Both the position numbers and the translations under genes were made by a program. A stretch of DNA of 64,000 nt from Pedobacter soli. Its GTDB lineage: Bacteria > Bacteroidota > Bacteroidia > Sphingobacteriales > Sphingobacteriaceae. Position 1 is the first letter of the stretch. Each line of letters starts with the position of its first letter. The stretch is taken from positions 124,001 to 188,000 of the forward strand of contig NZ_FMZH01000001.1 of the NCBI RefSeq assembly GCF_900101435.1. The letters are read 5' to 3'. Below the pieces are notes generated by a model, which ran no database searches, was not told the DNA's origin, and saw only the letters and a list, made by a program, of their open reading frames with translations. Below, one piece after another: positions 35,183-44,214 of this stretch.

Positions 35183-36544
35183 ATGTTTGCTACAATTTAC
35201 CAAAAATATAAACCTTACTACAAAGAAAATCTCCATCTTGCCCTTCCTATTGTGGGTTCACAGGTTGGTCATACCCTGGTGCACATGGCTGATAGTATTA
35301 TCGTAGGTCATTTCACCGATACGACACAGCTGGCTGCCGTATCGCTGGTAAACAGTATTTTTATCTTAATTTTGGTTATCGGCCTCGGTATTTCTTACGG
35401 TTTAACCCCATTAATTGCACAGGAAAACGGCAGGCAGAATTACGAAGAATGCGGCCGCTTACTGTCAAACAGTTTAATTATTAATGTGCTGATTGGCATT
35501 GTGCTGTATTGCCTGGTACATTTCGGGGTGCTACTCGTTATCGATCACCTTGATCAAACACCTGCAGTGGTAAGTTACGCGAAGCCTTACCTGGGCCTGC
35601 TTTCTGTCTCCATTATCCCCTTACTAATTTTTCAAACCTTTAAACAGTTTGCCGAAGGCCTCGGCTTTACCAAACAGGCCATGTTTGTATCCATCTGGGG
35701 GAATGCATTAAACATTACTTTGGGAATCATCTTCGTTAAGGGCATGTTCGGCATTAAGCCCATGGGCGTAAGCGGTGTGGGCTGGAGCACTTTAATAGAC
35801 AGGCTTTTAATGGCTACGGTAATGTGTATTTACGTATTGCGATCAAAGCATTTTAAAAAGTACCTCACGCATTTCAGAATTACGTTTATAGACAAGGTTC
35901 GAGCCATAAAAATTATTAAAATTGGCGCTCCTGTAGCCATGCAGTATTCTTTTGAAATCAGTGCTTTTAGTGGTGCAGCAGTACTGATTGGTACCATTGG
36001 GGCAACAGAACAGGCTGCACACCAGATTGCCATTAGTTTAGCAGCTATGACTTACATGATGGCCAGCGGCGTAGCTTCGGCAGCAACCATTAAAACAGGC
36101 ACCAATTTCGGCAAGAAAAACTTTGACGACCTGCGTAAATCGGCGATTGCCAGTTACCACGTAATTTTACTATTTATGACTTGCTCAGCCATCATTTTTG
36201 TGCTGGCACACAATTTTATGCCCTTTATTTATACCGAAGATTTATCGGTGGTGGCTATTGCAGCTCAGTTGCTGATTATTGCAGGTTTCTTCCAGTTATT
36301 TGATGGTACACAAGTGGTTGGCCTTGGTGTACTCCGCGGACTGGGCGATGTAAACATCCCAACTTTTATTACATTCCTGGCGTACTGGGTAGTTGGAATC
36401 CCTGTAGGTTATCTGCTTGGCTTTAAATTCAACCTGGGTGTAAACGGCATCTGGTACGGCTTAACCTTTGGTTTACTAACGGCTTCTGTCCTATTGTTTT
36501 TAAGGTTTCAGAATAAGACGAGGACCTTAAAGGAGAGTAATTAA
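35183..36544 (+). CDS. MATE-family multidrug efflux transporter
   Basis: This 453-residue protein has 12 helices in two homologous halves. It starts LALPIVGSQVGHTLVHMADSIIVG and carries GLGISYGLTPLIAQENG and the second-half counterpart MMASGVASAATIKTGTNFGKKN, the NorM/DinF pattern. It would export cationic drugs or metabolites with sodium or proton entry. It is a single-gene unit between repeats, with a large inverted repeat just after its stop that can act as a terminator. Confidence 0.92.
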   Translation: MFATIYQKYKPYYKENLHLALPIVGSQVGHTLVHMADSIIVGHFTDTTQLAAVSLVNSIFILILVIGLGISYGLTPLIAQENGRQNYEECGRLLSNSLIINVLIGIVLYCLVHFGVLLVIDHLDQTPAVVSYAKPYLGLLSVSIIPLLIFQTFKQFAEGLGFTKQAMFVSIWGNALNITLGIIFVKGMFGIKPMGVSGVGWSTLIDRLLMATVMCIYVLRSKHFKKYLTHFRITFIDKVRAIKIIKIGAPVAMQYSFEISAFSGAAVLIGTIGATEQAAHQIAISLAAMTYMMASGVASAATIKTGTNFGKKNFDDLRKSAIASYHVILLFMTCSAIIFVLAHNFMPFIYTEDLSVVAIAAQLLIIAGFFQLFDGTQVVGLGVLRGLGDVNIPTFITFLAYWVVGIPVGYLLGFKFNLGVNGIWYGLTFGLLTASVLLFLRFQNKTRTLKESN

Positions 36545-36570
36545 ATAGAAAAGCCCTCATCAATAGAAAA

Positions 36571-36666
36571 ATCGTCATTGCGAGGAGGAACGACGAAGCA
36601 ATCTATCACAGTAGATTACACTAAAAGATTGCTTCGTCGGCTGAAAAGCCTCCTCGCAATGACGAT
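36571..36666. repeat. Full inverted CGTCATTGCGAGGAGG repeat
   Basis: The arms ATCGTCATTGCGAGGAGG and CCTCCTCGCAATGACGAT are perfect inverted copies, with inner arms CGACGAAGCAATCT and AGATTGCTTCGTCG. The whole can fold into one long hairpin between two convergent genes. It is the most complete of the three copies in the window. Confidence 0.9.
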
Positions 36667-36668
36667 AT

Positions 36669-37403
36669 TTACTTCCCACCTACATTTACCACAACACCAA
36701 TGGTGAAGATAGAATTGCCTGCAGACATATATTTGCGGCTTTTTAAGCCAATATTGCTACTGGTGGTATATTGTAGCTGAAAAGTCTTACTTAAAGCCAT
36801 GCGCGTAAAGAAAATAGGCTCAAAGAAAATATTATCTTCTTTTGGTTGAACTACGCCATTTAAAAAGAACCTGTCCATTTTCACATGGCTAATTCTCAAT
36901 GCTGTGCCATAATTAATCGGAAAATCTTTACCGAATAAATGGAGGTTGTTTTTCTTTTTGGAGCTGTAATTAACCTGCAAAAAGGCTTTGCGGTAATCTA
37001 CTTCCTGCAATTCGCTGCTAACCAACACATCATCCTTAAAATCGCGAAAGGTGATATCGCTCCAACCCTTACCTACACCACCGTAAATTTCGATAATACG
37101 GTTATTGTCAGGACCAAATGTATCGTAATAACCTCCGCCAATTTCAATTAATTTATGTCCAAAATCCTTTGTTTTTCTTTCGCTGCTCATCGTTGAACCA
37201 CTAAAAAGCACACCAATGTGATCGGTAACAGCATAGGCTCCATTAATACTGGCATTGCCTTTTAAAGAAATGTGACCGCCTCCGCTAAATTCGCCCTGCT
37301 TACTCAGCATTGGGGTATTGGGAACATTAGGCATATAAACTGAAGAACAACTGGCTGCAAAAAGCGCTAAAACCGGAAGGGAAAAACGTAAGTATTTAAT
37401 CAT
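36669..37403 (-). CDS. Outer-membrane-type lipoprotein, beta-rich
   Basis: The ATG chosen gives a signal YLRFSLPVLALFAASCSS with a lipobox cysteine. An upstream ATG adds ten residues without benefit. The 244-residue protein has many short amphipathic strands (GHISLKGNASINGAYAVTDH, VLFSGSTM, IEIYGGVGKGWSD) and ends with FTIGVVVNVGGK, like small outer-membrane barrel proteins. No family name is certain. It starts 38 bases downstream of the truC-like gene on the same strand. Confidence 0.7.
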   Translation of the reverse strand: MIKYLRFSLPVLALFAASCSSVYMPNVPNTPMLSKQGEFSGGGHISLKGNASINGAYAVTDHIGVLFSGSTMSSERKTKDFGHKLIEIGGGYYDTFGPDNNRIIEIYGGVGKGWSDITFRDFKDDVLVSSELQEVDYRKAFLQVNYSSKKKNNLHLFGKDFPINYGTALRISHVKMDRFFLNGVVQPKEDNIFFEPIFFTRMALSKTFQLQYTTSSNIGLKSRKYMSAGNSIFTIGVVVNVGGK

Positions 37404-37441
37404 AGATGCTATATAAACTGATTTTGAAGGCAAAAATTGTG

Positions 37442-38125
37442 CTAGTGTTCCATTTTCATAAAATCCATCACCCTTTTAAACTCATCGTGTAAACCTGCTT
37501 TGAGGTGTATTTGTTTGTGGCTAACCGGATGCATAAACGAAAGCTCAGAAGCATGCAATAACATCGTAGTCATATCCCATTGTTCTTTAAAAAATTTATT
37601 CTGTTTGTTACAGCCATGTGTTCTGTCGCCGATTATGGGATGTAAAATATGACTGAAATGACGCCTCAACTGGTGCATACGCCCTGTTTTGGGTGTTGCT
37701 TCTACCAACGAATACCGTGATGTGGGATGTTTACCAAAAGCAACAGCTACTTCTGCCCTTTGCAGCGTTTTAAACGAAGTAAAAGCATCCTGCATGGTGC
37801 CGTTTTCTTTAGCCAGAGGATAATCTATATCCATTGTATCAGGTGTATAACCGCGTAAAATAGCCAGGTACTTTTTATCCGTTTCAGCATTCATAAACTG
37901 CTGATGCATAGCAATTTCAGAAGTCTTATCAAAAGCAAACAATAAGATTCCGCTTGTTTTTCTATCCAGGCGGTGCACCGGACTCACATGCTTACCCACC
38001 TGATCTCTAAGCAGCTGCAAAGCAAACTCTGTGGCATCGCGCGCAATAGACGATTGATGAACCAGCAAGCCATGTGGTTTGTTGATCGCAATCAGGTTTT
38101 CATCCTCGTAAATAATCTCCAACAT
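37442..38125 (-). CDS. truC: TruC-type tRNA pseudouridine synthase (RluA family)
   Basis: This 227-residue protein has INKPHGLLVHQS near the start and HRLDRKTSGILLFAFDK, which carries the catalytic aspartate of RluA-type synthases. It then has TPKTGRMHQLRRHFSHILHPIIGD. The compact length without an S4 domain and the PKTGRMHQLR-HFxH pattern fit TruC, which modifies U65 in tRNA. A role on rRNA by a paralogous specificity cannot be excluded. Confidence 0.85.
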   Translation of the reverse strand: MLEIIYEDENLIAINKPHGLLVHQSSIARDATEFALQLLRDQVGKHVSPVHRLDRKTSGILLFAFDKTSEIAMHQQFMNAETDKKYLAILRGYTPDTMDIDYPLAKENGTMQDAFTSFKTLQRAEVAVAFGKHPTSRYSLVEATPKTGRMHQLRRHFSHILHPIIGDRTHGCNKQNKFFKEQWDMTTMLLHASELSFMHPVSHKQIHLKAGLHDEFKRVMDFMKMEH

Positions 38126-38167
38126 ATCGGCGCGAAGATAAGGATATTATATTTTTGACATAAGCGA

Positions 38168-39070
38168 CTATGCAAATAAATCAAAAGCCAGTCTGTAGGT
38201 ATTGCAGTGTGCATCTACAATTTCCTTAATATCGGCAGAATAACCACCACCCATGCTGACCTGCAAAGGCAAGCCTTTATCTTTGCATGCCTGCAAAACG
38301 ATGCGGTCTCGTTCTTTACAAGCTGCTTTACTTAATGCCAGCTTACCGAGTTTATCTGTTGATAAAACATCAACACCTGAAAGGTAAAAAACAAAATCAG
38401 GTTCCGACCTTTCAAAAGCGGTTGCAAGGTTGGCATTTAACAGCGACAGGTAAGCCTCATCTTCCATTCCATCAGCCAGCGCCACGTCTAAATCTGAAAG
38501 CTCTTTTCTGAAAGGAAAGTTTTTATCGCCATGCATGGAAAAGGTAAACACTTTAGGTTCATCCTGGAAAATTTCGGCAGTGCCATTTCCCTGGTGTACA
38601 TCTAAATCGATAATTAATATACGATTAGCTAAATTATTATTTAATAAATAGTTAGCAGCAACAGCCTGATCATTCAGCAAACAGAAACCCTCCCCCCAGT
38701 TACTGCCTGCATGATGCGTACCACCAGCCACATTGAAAGCAATACCTTGTTCCATAGCATAGTGCGTACCATCTATTGTGCCTTGTACAATGCGGAGTTC
38801 GCGCTCCAGTAACTGTGCAGTTAAGGGAAAACCAATACGCCGTTGATCGCGGGGCGACAGTGTTAAATCACGCAGTTGCTCCCAATATTTTTTTTGGTGG
38901 GTTAACCGAACTACATCTTCACTCACACAATCTGGATGAAACAAATTATGCTGCGCGATAGTACCTTCATGCAAGAGCTGACCAGGTATCAACTCATATT
39001 TGAGCATTGGAAAACGGTGACCTTCGGGCAATGGATGTGCATATAATTCGTGCCAGGCAATTTTAATCAT
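38168..39070 (-). CDS. Histone-deacetylase-superfamily amidohydrolase
   Basis: This 300-residue protein contains NVAGGTHHAGSNWGEGFC (the two active-site histidines) and ILIIDLDVHQGNGTAEIF, with the zinc-binding DxH. It also has YLSGVDVLSTDKLGKLALS and SMGGGYS. These are all class IV/II HDAC-like motifs. Bacterial members deacetylate acetylpolyamines, acetoin-related compounds or proteins. It shares one base with the bestrophin gene, so the two form an operon. Its natural substrate is unknown. Confidence 0.9.
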   Translation of the reverse strand: MIKIAWHELYAHPLPEGHRFPMLKYELIPGQLLHEGTIAQHNLFHPDCVSEDVVRLTHQKKYWEQLRDLTLSPRDQRRIGFPLTAQLLERELRIVQGTIDGTHYAMEQGIAFNVAGGTHHAGSNWGEGFCLLNDQAVAANYLLNNNLANRILIIDLDVHQGNGTAEIFQDEPKVFTFSMHGDKNFPFRKELSDLDVALADGMEDEAYLSLLNANLATAFERSEPDFVFYLSGVDVLSTDKLGKLALSKAACKERDRIVLQACKDKGLPLQVSMGGGYSADIKEIVDAHCNTYRLAFDLFA

Positions 39071-39930
39071 TAGCTCAAAATCTCCTCAACATGTTTTTCA
39101 ATATTGGTACAAATCTGATCGACAGGTAAATCATTTGCATCCTGCCCAAATGGGTCTTCTATTTCTTCAGCTATTAATTCCAAACTCGCTAATACATAGA
39201 GGATAAAAGGAACAATTAACACCAGGTAATACCCCAGACTGAACACCCAGCCAATTGGAATGGTTAACACGTACACAAAAATGAATTTCTTAATAAACAC
39301 ACTGTATGAAAAAGGAATCGGTGTATTTTTAATTCGCTCGCAGCCCCCACAAATGTCGGTAAACTGATTTACATCATTGGTTAGCACGATCAGCTGCTCC
39401 TGTGAAATCAAACCTCTTCTGAGCAATTCGTAAAGTCTGGAAATCATGCTGCTGGCTATTTGATTCGGAATATGCTTATGTTCTTCAACTTCGATTAAAA
39501 AACTGTTTTTGCCAAAATACTTCTTTTCCCTTAAATGCTCTTTTAAAGCAAATGCATATTTGGGAATTCCGTATTCAAAGAACTTTAAATCTTCTTCAGG
39601 CAGCTTCAGCGCTTTAATTTTCATCGCAAAATTACGGCTTACGTTGGTTAATCCCCCTAGTAGTTTCCTGCCATCCCACCACCTATCGTAAGAAGTATTG
39701 GTACGAAACACCAGCAACATAGAGATTACAAACCCCAGTAAACTGTGCATCATGCCGATATTACTCACATAATCGCTCTTGGATAATTTAAAGACATTAA
39801 GCTCCAGAAATGAAACCAAGGCCGAAAATGCAGCTACACTTAACATCAGCGGCCAGAGCTTGCGAAAGGTATCGGCCTTATGGATGTGAAAAATAAAAGT
39901 AAACCAATCTTTAGGGTTGTAATTTATCAT
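39070..39930 (-). CDS. Bestrophin-family (UPF0187) ion channel
   Basis: This 286-residue membrane protein has MHSLLGFVISMLLVFRTNTSYDRWWDGRKLLGGLTN, a segment typical of bacterial bestrophins, and late IPFSYSVFIKKFIFVYV plus DPFGQDANDLPVD. Four or so membrane segments are seen. Bacterial members form pentameric channels. It is upstream of the HDAC-like gene with one base of overlap. Confidence 0.9.
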   Translation of the reverse strand: MINYNPKDWFTFIFHIHKADTFRKLWPLMLSVAAFSALVSFLELNVFKLSKSDYVSNIGMMHSLLGFVISMLLVFRTNTSYDRWWDGRKLLGGLTNVSRNFAMKIKALKLPEEDLKFFEYGIPKYAFALKEHLREKKYFGKNSFLIEVEEHKHIPNQIASSMISRLYELLRRGLISQEQLIVLTNDVNQFTDICGGCERIKNTPIPFSYSVFIKKFIFVYVLTIPIGWVFSLGYYLVLIVPFILYVLASLELIAEEIEDPFGQDANDLPVDQICTNIEKHVEEILS

Positions 39931-39992
39931 CTTGCGTATTATTCTATATCAGGTAGCGTTTGCCGGTATTGAGTTTATGGTCTCAATATTAC

Positions 39993-40025
39993 AAAAAAAG
40001 CAGGTATTGTTTCCAATCCTGCTTT
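39993..40025 (-). terminator. Rho-independent terminator
   Basis: AAAGCAGGATTGG and CAATACCTGCTTT pair around a short loop, with a T7 run on the - strand, about 20 bases after the PPOX gene. Confidence 0.85.
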
Positions 40026-40044
40026 CCAAATCTGTATTATAAAT

Positions 40045-40533
40045 TTAAAACTTTATGGTATCGTGTTTGCCCAGATCCGGAGTATCGCCGGTAACAACTG
40101 CTTTGAGCATACTGAAGAGTACTACGATTTTGGAGGCCGAAGCATCCCAATATTCTGCTTCTTCTGGCGTAACCTTGATCAAAATCAACCTTGGATCTTC
40201 AATTCCATCCGGAAACCAGGTTTTAATAAAAGGCGAAAAATAGGCTTCTTTTCTTACTGCATCATCTACCAGCTCCGCCTTTCCTTTAACGGTAAGGTAA
40301 GTATTCTTTCCGGGATCACTGTAAGCCAGCAATACCTGCTCATCTTTTGATATTTCTTTAGTTTTTGGTGAATATTCGTTGGTATAAAACCACAAAGAGC
40401 CATCATCCTCAATTTTAGCCGTTCCCATGGGCCTGCTACCAAAACCATCGTGCGCAGAAAAAGTAGTAAACATACAGGTACGGACACTTTCTGCCATATC
40501 TTTCAATATGGCAATATTTTTTTCGTTTTTCAT
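40045..40533 (-). CDS. Pyridoxamine 5'-phosphate oxidase-like (general stress) flavoprotein
   Basis: This 162-residue split-barrel protein has TCMFTTFSAHDGFGSRPMG, LWFYTNEYSPKTKEI and LLAYSDPGKNTYLTVKGKAEL, then PEEAEYWDAS. It resembles the general stress protein 26 group of flavin-binding barrels. It may bind FMN or F420-like cofactors. No catalytic partner is nearby. Single gene with its own terminator. Confidence 0.85.
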   Translation of the reverse strand: MKNEKNIAILKDMAESVRTCMFTTFSAHDGFGSRPMGTAKIEDDGSLWFYTNEYSPKTKEISKDEQVLLAYSDPGKNTYLTVKGKAELVDDAVRKEAYFSPFIKTWFPDGIEDPRLILIKVTPEEAEYWDASASKIVVLFSMLKAVVTGDTPDLGKHDTIKF

Positions 40534-40585
40534 CGTAATTATCTTTGTATGAAAAACAGCAGCAAGTATAAAAGGTTTTAAATAA

Positions 40586-41191
40586 TCACCCCTTATTGGG
40601 TTTGCTCACATATTTATTGCCCTTAACGAAAAAGCGCCATGGCAGTAAGGCGTGCTCCTGCGCGTAAGCAATACCAACCCTTGGTGACGCTGCAATTTCA
40701 TTGTCGCTGTACCTGATTTTATGATCCTCTACCCAAATTTCATCGCCCTCAAGGTGTTTAGCGTTAAAACCTTTATCAATCCCCAATGCTTTAGCTGCAG
40801 AACCCGGACCGGCAGCTATTGCGCCTTTGGTAACAGGCATTCTCCGGCGGGCTTCAATGATATCGATACCAACAAGCGGCTCAATCCCCCTGATTAAAAC
40901 AGCATGCGGTTCATCTTCTACCGCAGTTACGATATTAAACAAATGGTGCATGCCATAACAGAGGTAAACATAAGCAATGCCGCCTTTCGCATACATGGTT
41001 TCGGTACGGTTTGTACGCCGGCCGCCATACGCATGCGAAGCCTTATCTTTTACCCCAAAATAAGCCTCTGTTTCGACAATTATACCGGCAGTTATCTCGT
41101 CACCTATTTTGGTGTACAGCACCTTGCCCAGCAAATCTTTGGCAAGAGCAACAACATCTTCGTTGAGGTAATATTCGGATTTTAACTTCAA
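40586..41191 (-). CDS. DNA-3-methyladenine glycosylase (AAG/MPG family)
   Basis: This 201-residue protein has LAKDLLGKVLYT, the catalytic ETEAYFG, HAYGGRRTNRTETMYAKGGIAYVYLCYGMHHLFNIVT and AAGPGSAAKALGI, the signature of the AAG family. It removes 3-methyladenine and other alkylated or deaminated bases in base-excision repair. It is 3 bases from the next gene upstream, so they are co-transcribed. Confidence 0.94.
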   Translation of the reverse strand: MKLKSEYYLNEDVVALAKDLLGKVLYTKIGDEITAGIIVETEAYFGVKDKASHAYGGRRTNRTETMYAKGGIAYVYLCYGMHHLFNIVTAVEDEPHAVLIRGIEPLVGIDIIEARRRMPVTKGAIAAGPGSAAKALGIDKGFNAKHLEGDEIWVEDHKIRYSDNEIAASPRVGIAYAQEHALLPWRFFVKGNKYVSKPNKG

Positions 41192-41194
41192 AAA

Positions 41195-41683
41195 TTATTT
41201 AGATAAATTATTTAACAAAACAGATATAACCTGCTCTAAATAAAGTTGATCTGTATCATCAAATTTATCTAAAACCTCGCTATCCACATCTAATACACCA
41301 ATTACTTCACCATCAACAATTAAAGGAAGTACGATTTCTGATTTAGATGCAGAAGCACAGGCAATATGACCAGGAAACTCCTCTACATCGGGTACAATTA
41401 TAGTTTCGGCCTGCGCCCATGAACTACCACAAACACCTTTTCCTTTTTTAATTCGTGTACAGGCAACAGGCCCTTGAAATGGCCCTAACACCAATTCATC
41501 TTGTTTTACGAGGTAAAAACCTACCCAAAACCAGTTAAATTGTTCTTTTAATGCAGCTGCCACATTAGCCATGTTAGCTACAAAATCGGTTTCGCCATAC
41601 AGCAATGCCTCTATTTGAGGGATAATAGATTGATACTGGACTTCTTTTGAGGTATTACGGTTTATTGTTAAATCTTCTGCCAT
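41195..41683 (-). CDS. Free methionine-(R)-sulfoxide reductase (GAF domain)
   Basis: From the ATG chosen (MAEDLTINRN) the protein has 162 residues and a single GAF domain. The three cysteines of fRMsr are visible: CTRIKKGKGVCG and HIACASASKSEIVLP correspond to E. coli C84, C94 and C118. It reduces free Met-R-sulfoxide using thioredoxin or a related donor. Operon partner is the DNA glycosylase, an oxidative and alkylation damage theme. An ATG 11 codons upstream is a weaker start. Confidence 0.9.
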   Translation of the reverse strand: MAEDLTINRNTSKEVQYQSIIPQIEALLYGETDFVANMANVAAALKEQFNWFWVGFYLVKQDELVLGPFQGPVACTRIKKGKGVCGSSWAQAETIIVPDVEEFPGHIACASASKSEIVLPLIVDGEVIGVLDVDSEVLDKFDDTDQLYLEQVISVLLNNLSK

Positions 41684-41789
41684 TTTATTTATGCTATAAC
41701 CAAAGTTAATCATCATTTACAAGAACCCATGAACCCGCAGATTTAATGACGAAATTTTGAACGAGAACCTATCCTGAAATTCGTTAGTT

Positions 41790-42518
41790 TTGACAATTGA
41801 AACCCCGACTGCTTTGATTACAGCCTTAACCATTACAAAATTCCGCGGCACTACGATCCCTTTTGCTTTTATAGGCATGGCGGTTTTGCGCCTTCCGTTA
41901 TGGCTAAACAGCAAATGCCGCTTCTGGAAATTAATGGGCAGCGGCAAAAATGCCCAGGTAGACCTGGCTCCCGATTATAAACACTGGGCTACACTCACCA
42001 CCTGGGATAGCCAGCAAGACTGCGATACTTTTTACAGCAAATCACTGGTCATAAAATGGTTTAACTTTTTCGGAATTGAAAGCTGCACTATTTTACTAAA
42101 AACTTTATCCAGTCACGGACAATGGTCTAAAAAAGAACCTTTTAAGACAAGCGGAAATACCACTCCATATACCGGAAAAATTGCCGTAATTACCAGGGCA
42201 GCCATTCGATTCAACCGCCTGAAAGAGTTTAAACAAAACATTAAAAGAGCAGCAGAAGCCATGCGAATTTCTCCTGGCTTTATCCTGGCTGCAGGCATAG
42301 GCGAAAATCCATTCGTGGATCAGGCCACTTTTTCGATCTGGGAAAATGCTGAAAGCGTAAAAAACTATGCTTACAAAACTTTTGACCACGCCGATGTAAT
42401 TAAGCTCACCAGAGCGCGCGAATGGTATAAAGAAGAGCTCTTTGCCCGTTTCGAAATTATATCATGCCAGGGGCATTTAAACGGCAAAGCCATTAACGAT
42501 TACCAGCCATTGATTTAA
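41790..42518 (+). CDS. Spheroidene monooxygenase (CrtA)-like protein
   Basis: This 242-residue protein has two related halves with KFRGTTIPFAFIGMAVLRLPLW, DYKHWATLTTWDSQQDCDTFY and the second half FATFSIWENAESVKNYAYKTFDHADVIKLTR. This pattern fits DUF3291/spheroidene monooxygenase-like proteins. The start is a TTG, since the first in-frame ATG lies 30 codons inside the conserved region. A carotenoid or heme-related oxidation is possible, but no carotenoid genes are near. Function uncertain. Confidence 0.72.
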   Translation: MTIETPTALITALTITKFRGTTIPFAFIGMAVLRLPLWLNSKCRFWKLMGSGKNAQVDLAPDYKHWATLTTWDSQQDCDTFYSKSLVIKWFNFFGIESCTILLKTLSSHGQWSKKEPFKTSGNTTPYTGKIAVITRAAIRFNRLKEFKQNIKRAAEAMRISPGFILAAGIGENPFVDQATFSIWENAESVKNYAYKTFDHADVIKLTRAREWYKEELFARFEIISCQGHLNGKAINDYQPLI

Positions 42519-42545
42519 TCCTTTTTAACCATATTATCATTTACA

Positions 42546-42797
42546 ATGAGAGTAATAGCAGAACTACCGCATCCTGAATGCAAAATCACCATCTTTTCGA
42601 TGAACCAGAAGTATATTGTAAAATTTGAGCAGGGAACGTTTGAGCAAAGCTACAAATTAGCCGAACTGGATTTAAGCGGAGGAGGAGTAAATGATGTATT
42701 CGAAATACTCGACGAAGCTTTTATTGCAACAGTTATTGATCGATTTAAATTAATGCGTACCGATTTTACCGAAGCCTACAACAGACATCAATATTAA
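42546..42797 (+). CDS. Small hypothetical protein
   Basis: This 83-residue protein (MRVIAELPHPECKITIFSMNQKYIVKFEQGTFEQSYKLAEL, then DVFEILDEAFIATVIDRF) has mixed strand and helix content and no known motif. It starts 28 bases after the CrtA-like gene and reads as a small folded cytoplasmic protein. I cannot assign a function. Confidence 0.6.
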   Translation: MRVIAELPHPECKITIFSMNQKYIVKFEQGTFEQSYKLAELDLSGGGVNDVFEILDEAFIATVIDRFKLMRTDFTEAYNRHQY

Positions 42798-43027
42798 CCA
42801 CGCAATTCACTGATTTACTGTATGTTAATTAGTCAACCAGAATTATATTTTGATTTTTTAAATGTTTTTGAGCTGAAAAACAACCTACATATCAGCAATT
42901 TATTTAGCACAGCAAACGTAACTAACTGATATAATGAAAAATAAACTACTCAACAAAATATAATTTCGAACGCTTATTTCGCCAAATATATGGGAAGTTA
43001 GGCTTTTTTAGCTCAACAATATAATGA

Positions 43028-43117
43028 ATCGTCATTGCGAGAAGGAACGACGAAGCAATCTTACAAAATGGATTTATAGCGACCGCTTTAAGATTCCCGC
43101 GTGCGCGGGAATGACGA
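43028..43117. repeat. Mosaic CGTCATTGCGAG repeat with ATTCCCGCG hairpin
   Basis: The 348-base gap between two convergent genes contains AT-rich sequence without a gene. It then has the left arm CGTCATTGCGAGAAGGAACG and a right end GATTCCCGCGTGCGCGGGAA. The right end is a different hairpin joined where the normal right arm should be. Confidence 0.7.
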
Positions 43118-43145
43118 AAAGCCAATAGAACGTCTAAGCTTAAAC

Positions 43146-43481
43146 CTAAGCAATCACCGTATCGTGCACCACTACCCTGTACCAGTTTTTAGAGAATTTC
43201 TCTACCGCATCTAAATGTGTTTTATCTTCCTGATAAGCGTTGTGATCTTCGATGCTGGCAAATGTTATGGTAAGCGAATAAGTAAAAGAATTGTCGGTTA
43301 CGGGGCGCACCGGAGTGTTAGCAGCCAAACCATAACTTAAAGTTTTAATGTACTTAATAGGCTTTAAGCTTTCGAAAAAATTAGCAAAATCGGCAATTTC
43401 GCTTTTGGTTAACTGTGGCTTTAACCAGAACATTACAAAATGTTGAATCTGGCCTTTATCTGCGGTAGTGTGATCTGTCAT
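43146..43481 (-). CDS. Dabb-family (stress-responsive A/B barrel) protein
   Basis: From the ATG after the upstream terminator the protein has 111 residues. It contains GQIQHFVMFWLKPQLTKSEIADFANFFESLKPI and ends NWYRVVVHDTVIA, a ferredoxin-like dimeric alpha-beta barrel as in Dabb proteins. Upstream extension of the frame runs through the terminator at 43527 and is not real. Role unknown, often linked to stress. Confidence 0.8.
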   Translation of the reverse strand: MTDHTTADKGQIQHFVMFWLKPQLTKSEIADFANFFESLKPIKYIKTLSYGLAANTPVRPVTDNSFTYSLTITFASIEDHNAYQEDKTHLDAVEKFSKNWYRVVVHDTVIA

Positions 43482-43526
43482 ATAGAATTTTATTTTGCGC
43501 AAGATAGAAATGATTTTCTGGTGCAC

Positions 43527-43562
43527 AAAAAAAAAGCGTCCCGATGTTAAATCGGAACGCTT
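43527..43562 (-). terminator. Rho-independent terminator after the glycine-zipper lipoprotein
   Basis: AAGCGTTCCGAT and ATCGGGACGCTT pair (one G-T) with a run of nine T on the - strand, 22 bases after the stop. Confidence 0.9.
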
Positions 43563-43584
43563 CTCAAATATGATTAGCTTATTA

Positions 43585-44082
43585 TTAGTTTTTAGGCTGC
43601 ACACGACCTGATTTCCGGTCTTCACCTCTACCAATCAGGTAACCACCACCAGCACCAACTAAACCGCCAATAATAGCCCCCCTGCCTTTTTTCTTATCAA
43701 TTAAAGCACCACCAACAGCACCTGCGGCACCACCAATTACAGCACCTTTAGCAGCATCACTCCAACCTTTTTTCTTAGCGGTTGGTTGTGTACCACCATA
43801 GGCGCCACTTGAGCTACCACCTGAGCTCGCGTAAGATCTTGAAGAATTAGCGCCTGCTCTTCTTGCTGCTGCTAACTCAGCCTGACGTTTAGCTTCCTTT
43901 TCTTGTTCAACTTTGGCTACTTCAGCTTTTTTAAAGCTATCTAGGCGTAAACTATCTTTTACGGCTTTAATAGCCAGTTGTTTTTCTGCCTGTTGTTGTT
44001 TTAACGCTGCTTCTTCTTTTTCCTTGTTATTACAAGCAAACATAACAGAACTTAATGCGATTACTACCAATATCCTTTTCAT
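43585..44082 (-). CDS. Lipoprotein with YMGG-like glycine zipper
   Basis: This 165-residue protein has a lipoprotein signal (ILVVIALSSVMFAC), a charged helical stretch likely to form a coiled coil (KEEAALKQQQAEKQLAIKAV to AELAAARRAG), and a serine-rich linker. It ends in a glycine zipper (AAKGAVIGGAAGAVGGAL, then GAIIGGLVGAGGGYLIG). Such proteins associate with the outer or inner membrane and are often stress-induced. No partner is evident. Confidence 0.82.
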   Translation of the reverse strand: MKRILVVIALSSVMFACNNKEKEEAALKQQQAEKQLAIKAVKDSLRLDSFKKAEVAKVEQEKEAKRQAELAAARRAGANSSRSYASSGGSSSGAYGGTQPTAKKKGWSDAAKGAVIGGAAGAVGGALIDKKKGRGAIIGGLVGAGGGYLIGRGEDRKSGRVQPKN

Positions 44083-44214
44083 AAACTTAAATTTTAAATA
44101 TGACGCCTGTTTAGTTACCTAACCTCGCTAAACAGTTTCATTTTGGAATGTGTGATTTAGTTAATTACCACTACTAAAGAAAAAATGATGCCAAAATGTT
44201 TTATAAAAAGAAAA

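Noticed and set aside
42798..43027. Hidden gene or tRNA in the AT-rich gap
   Set aside because: No reading frame of note, no cloverleaf and no conserved promoter were found by eye.
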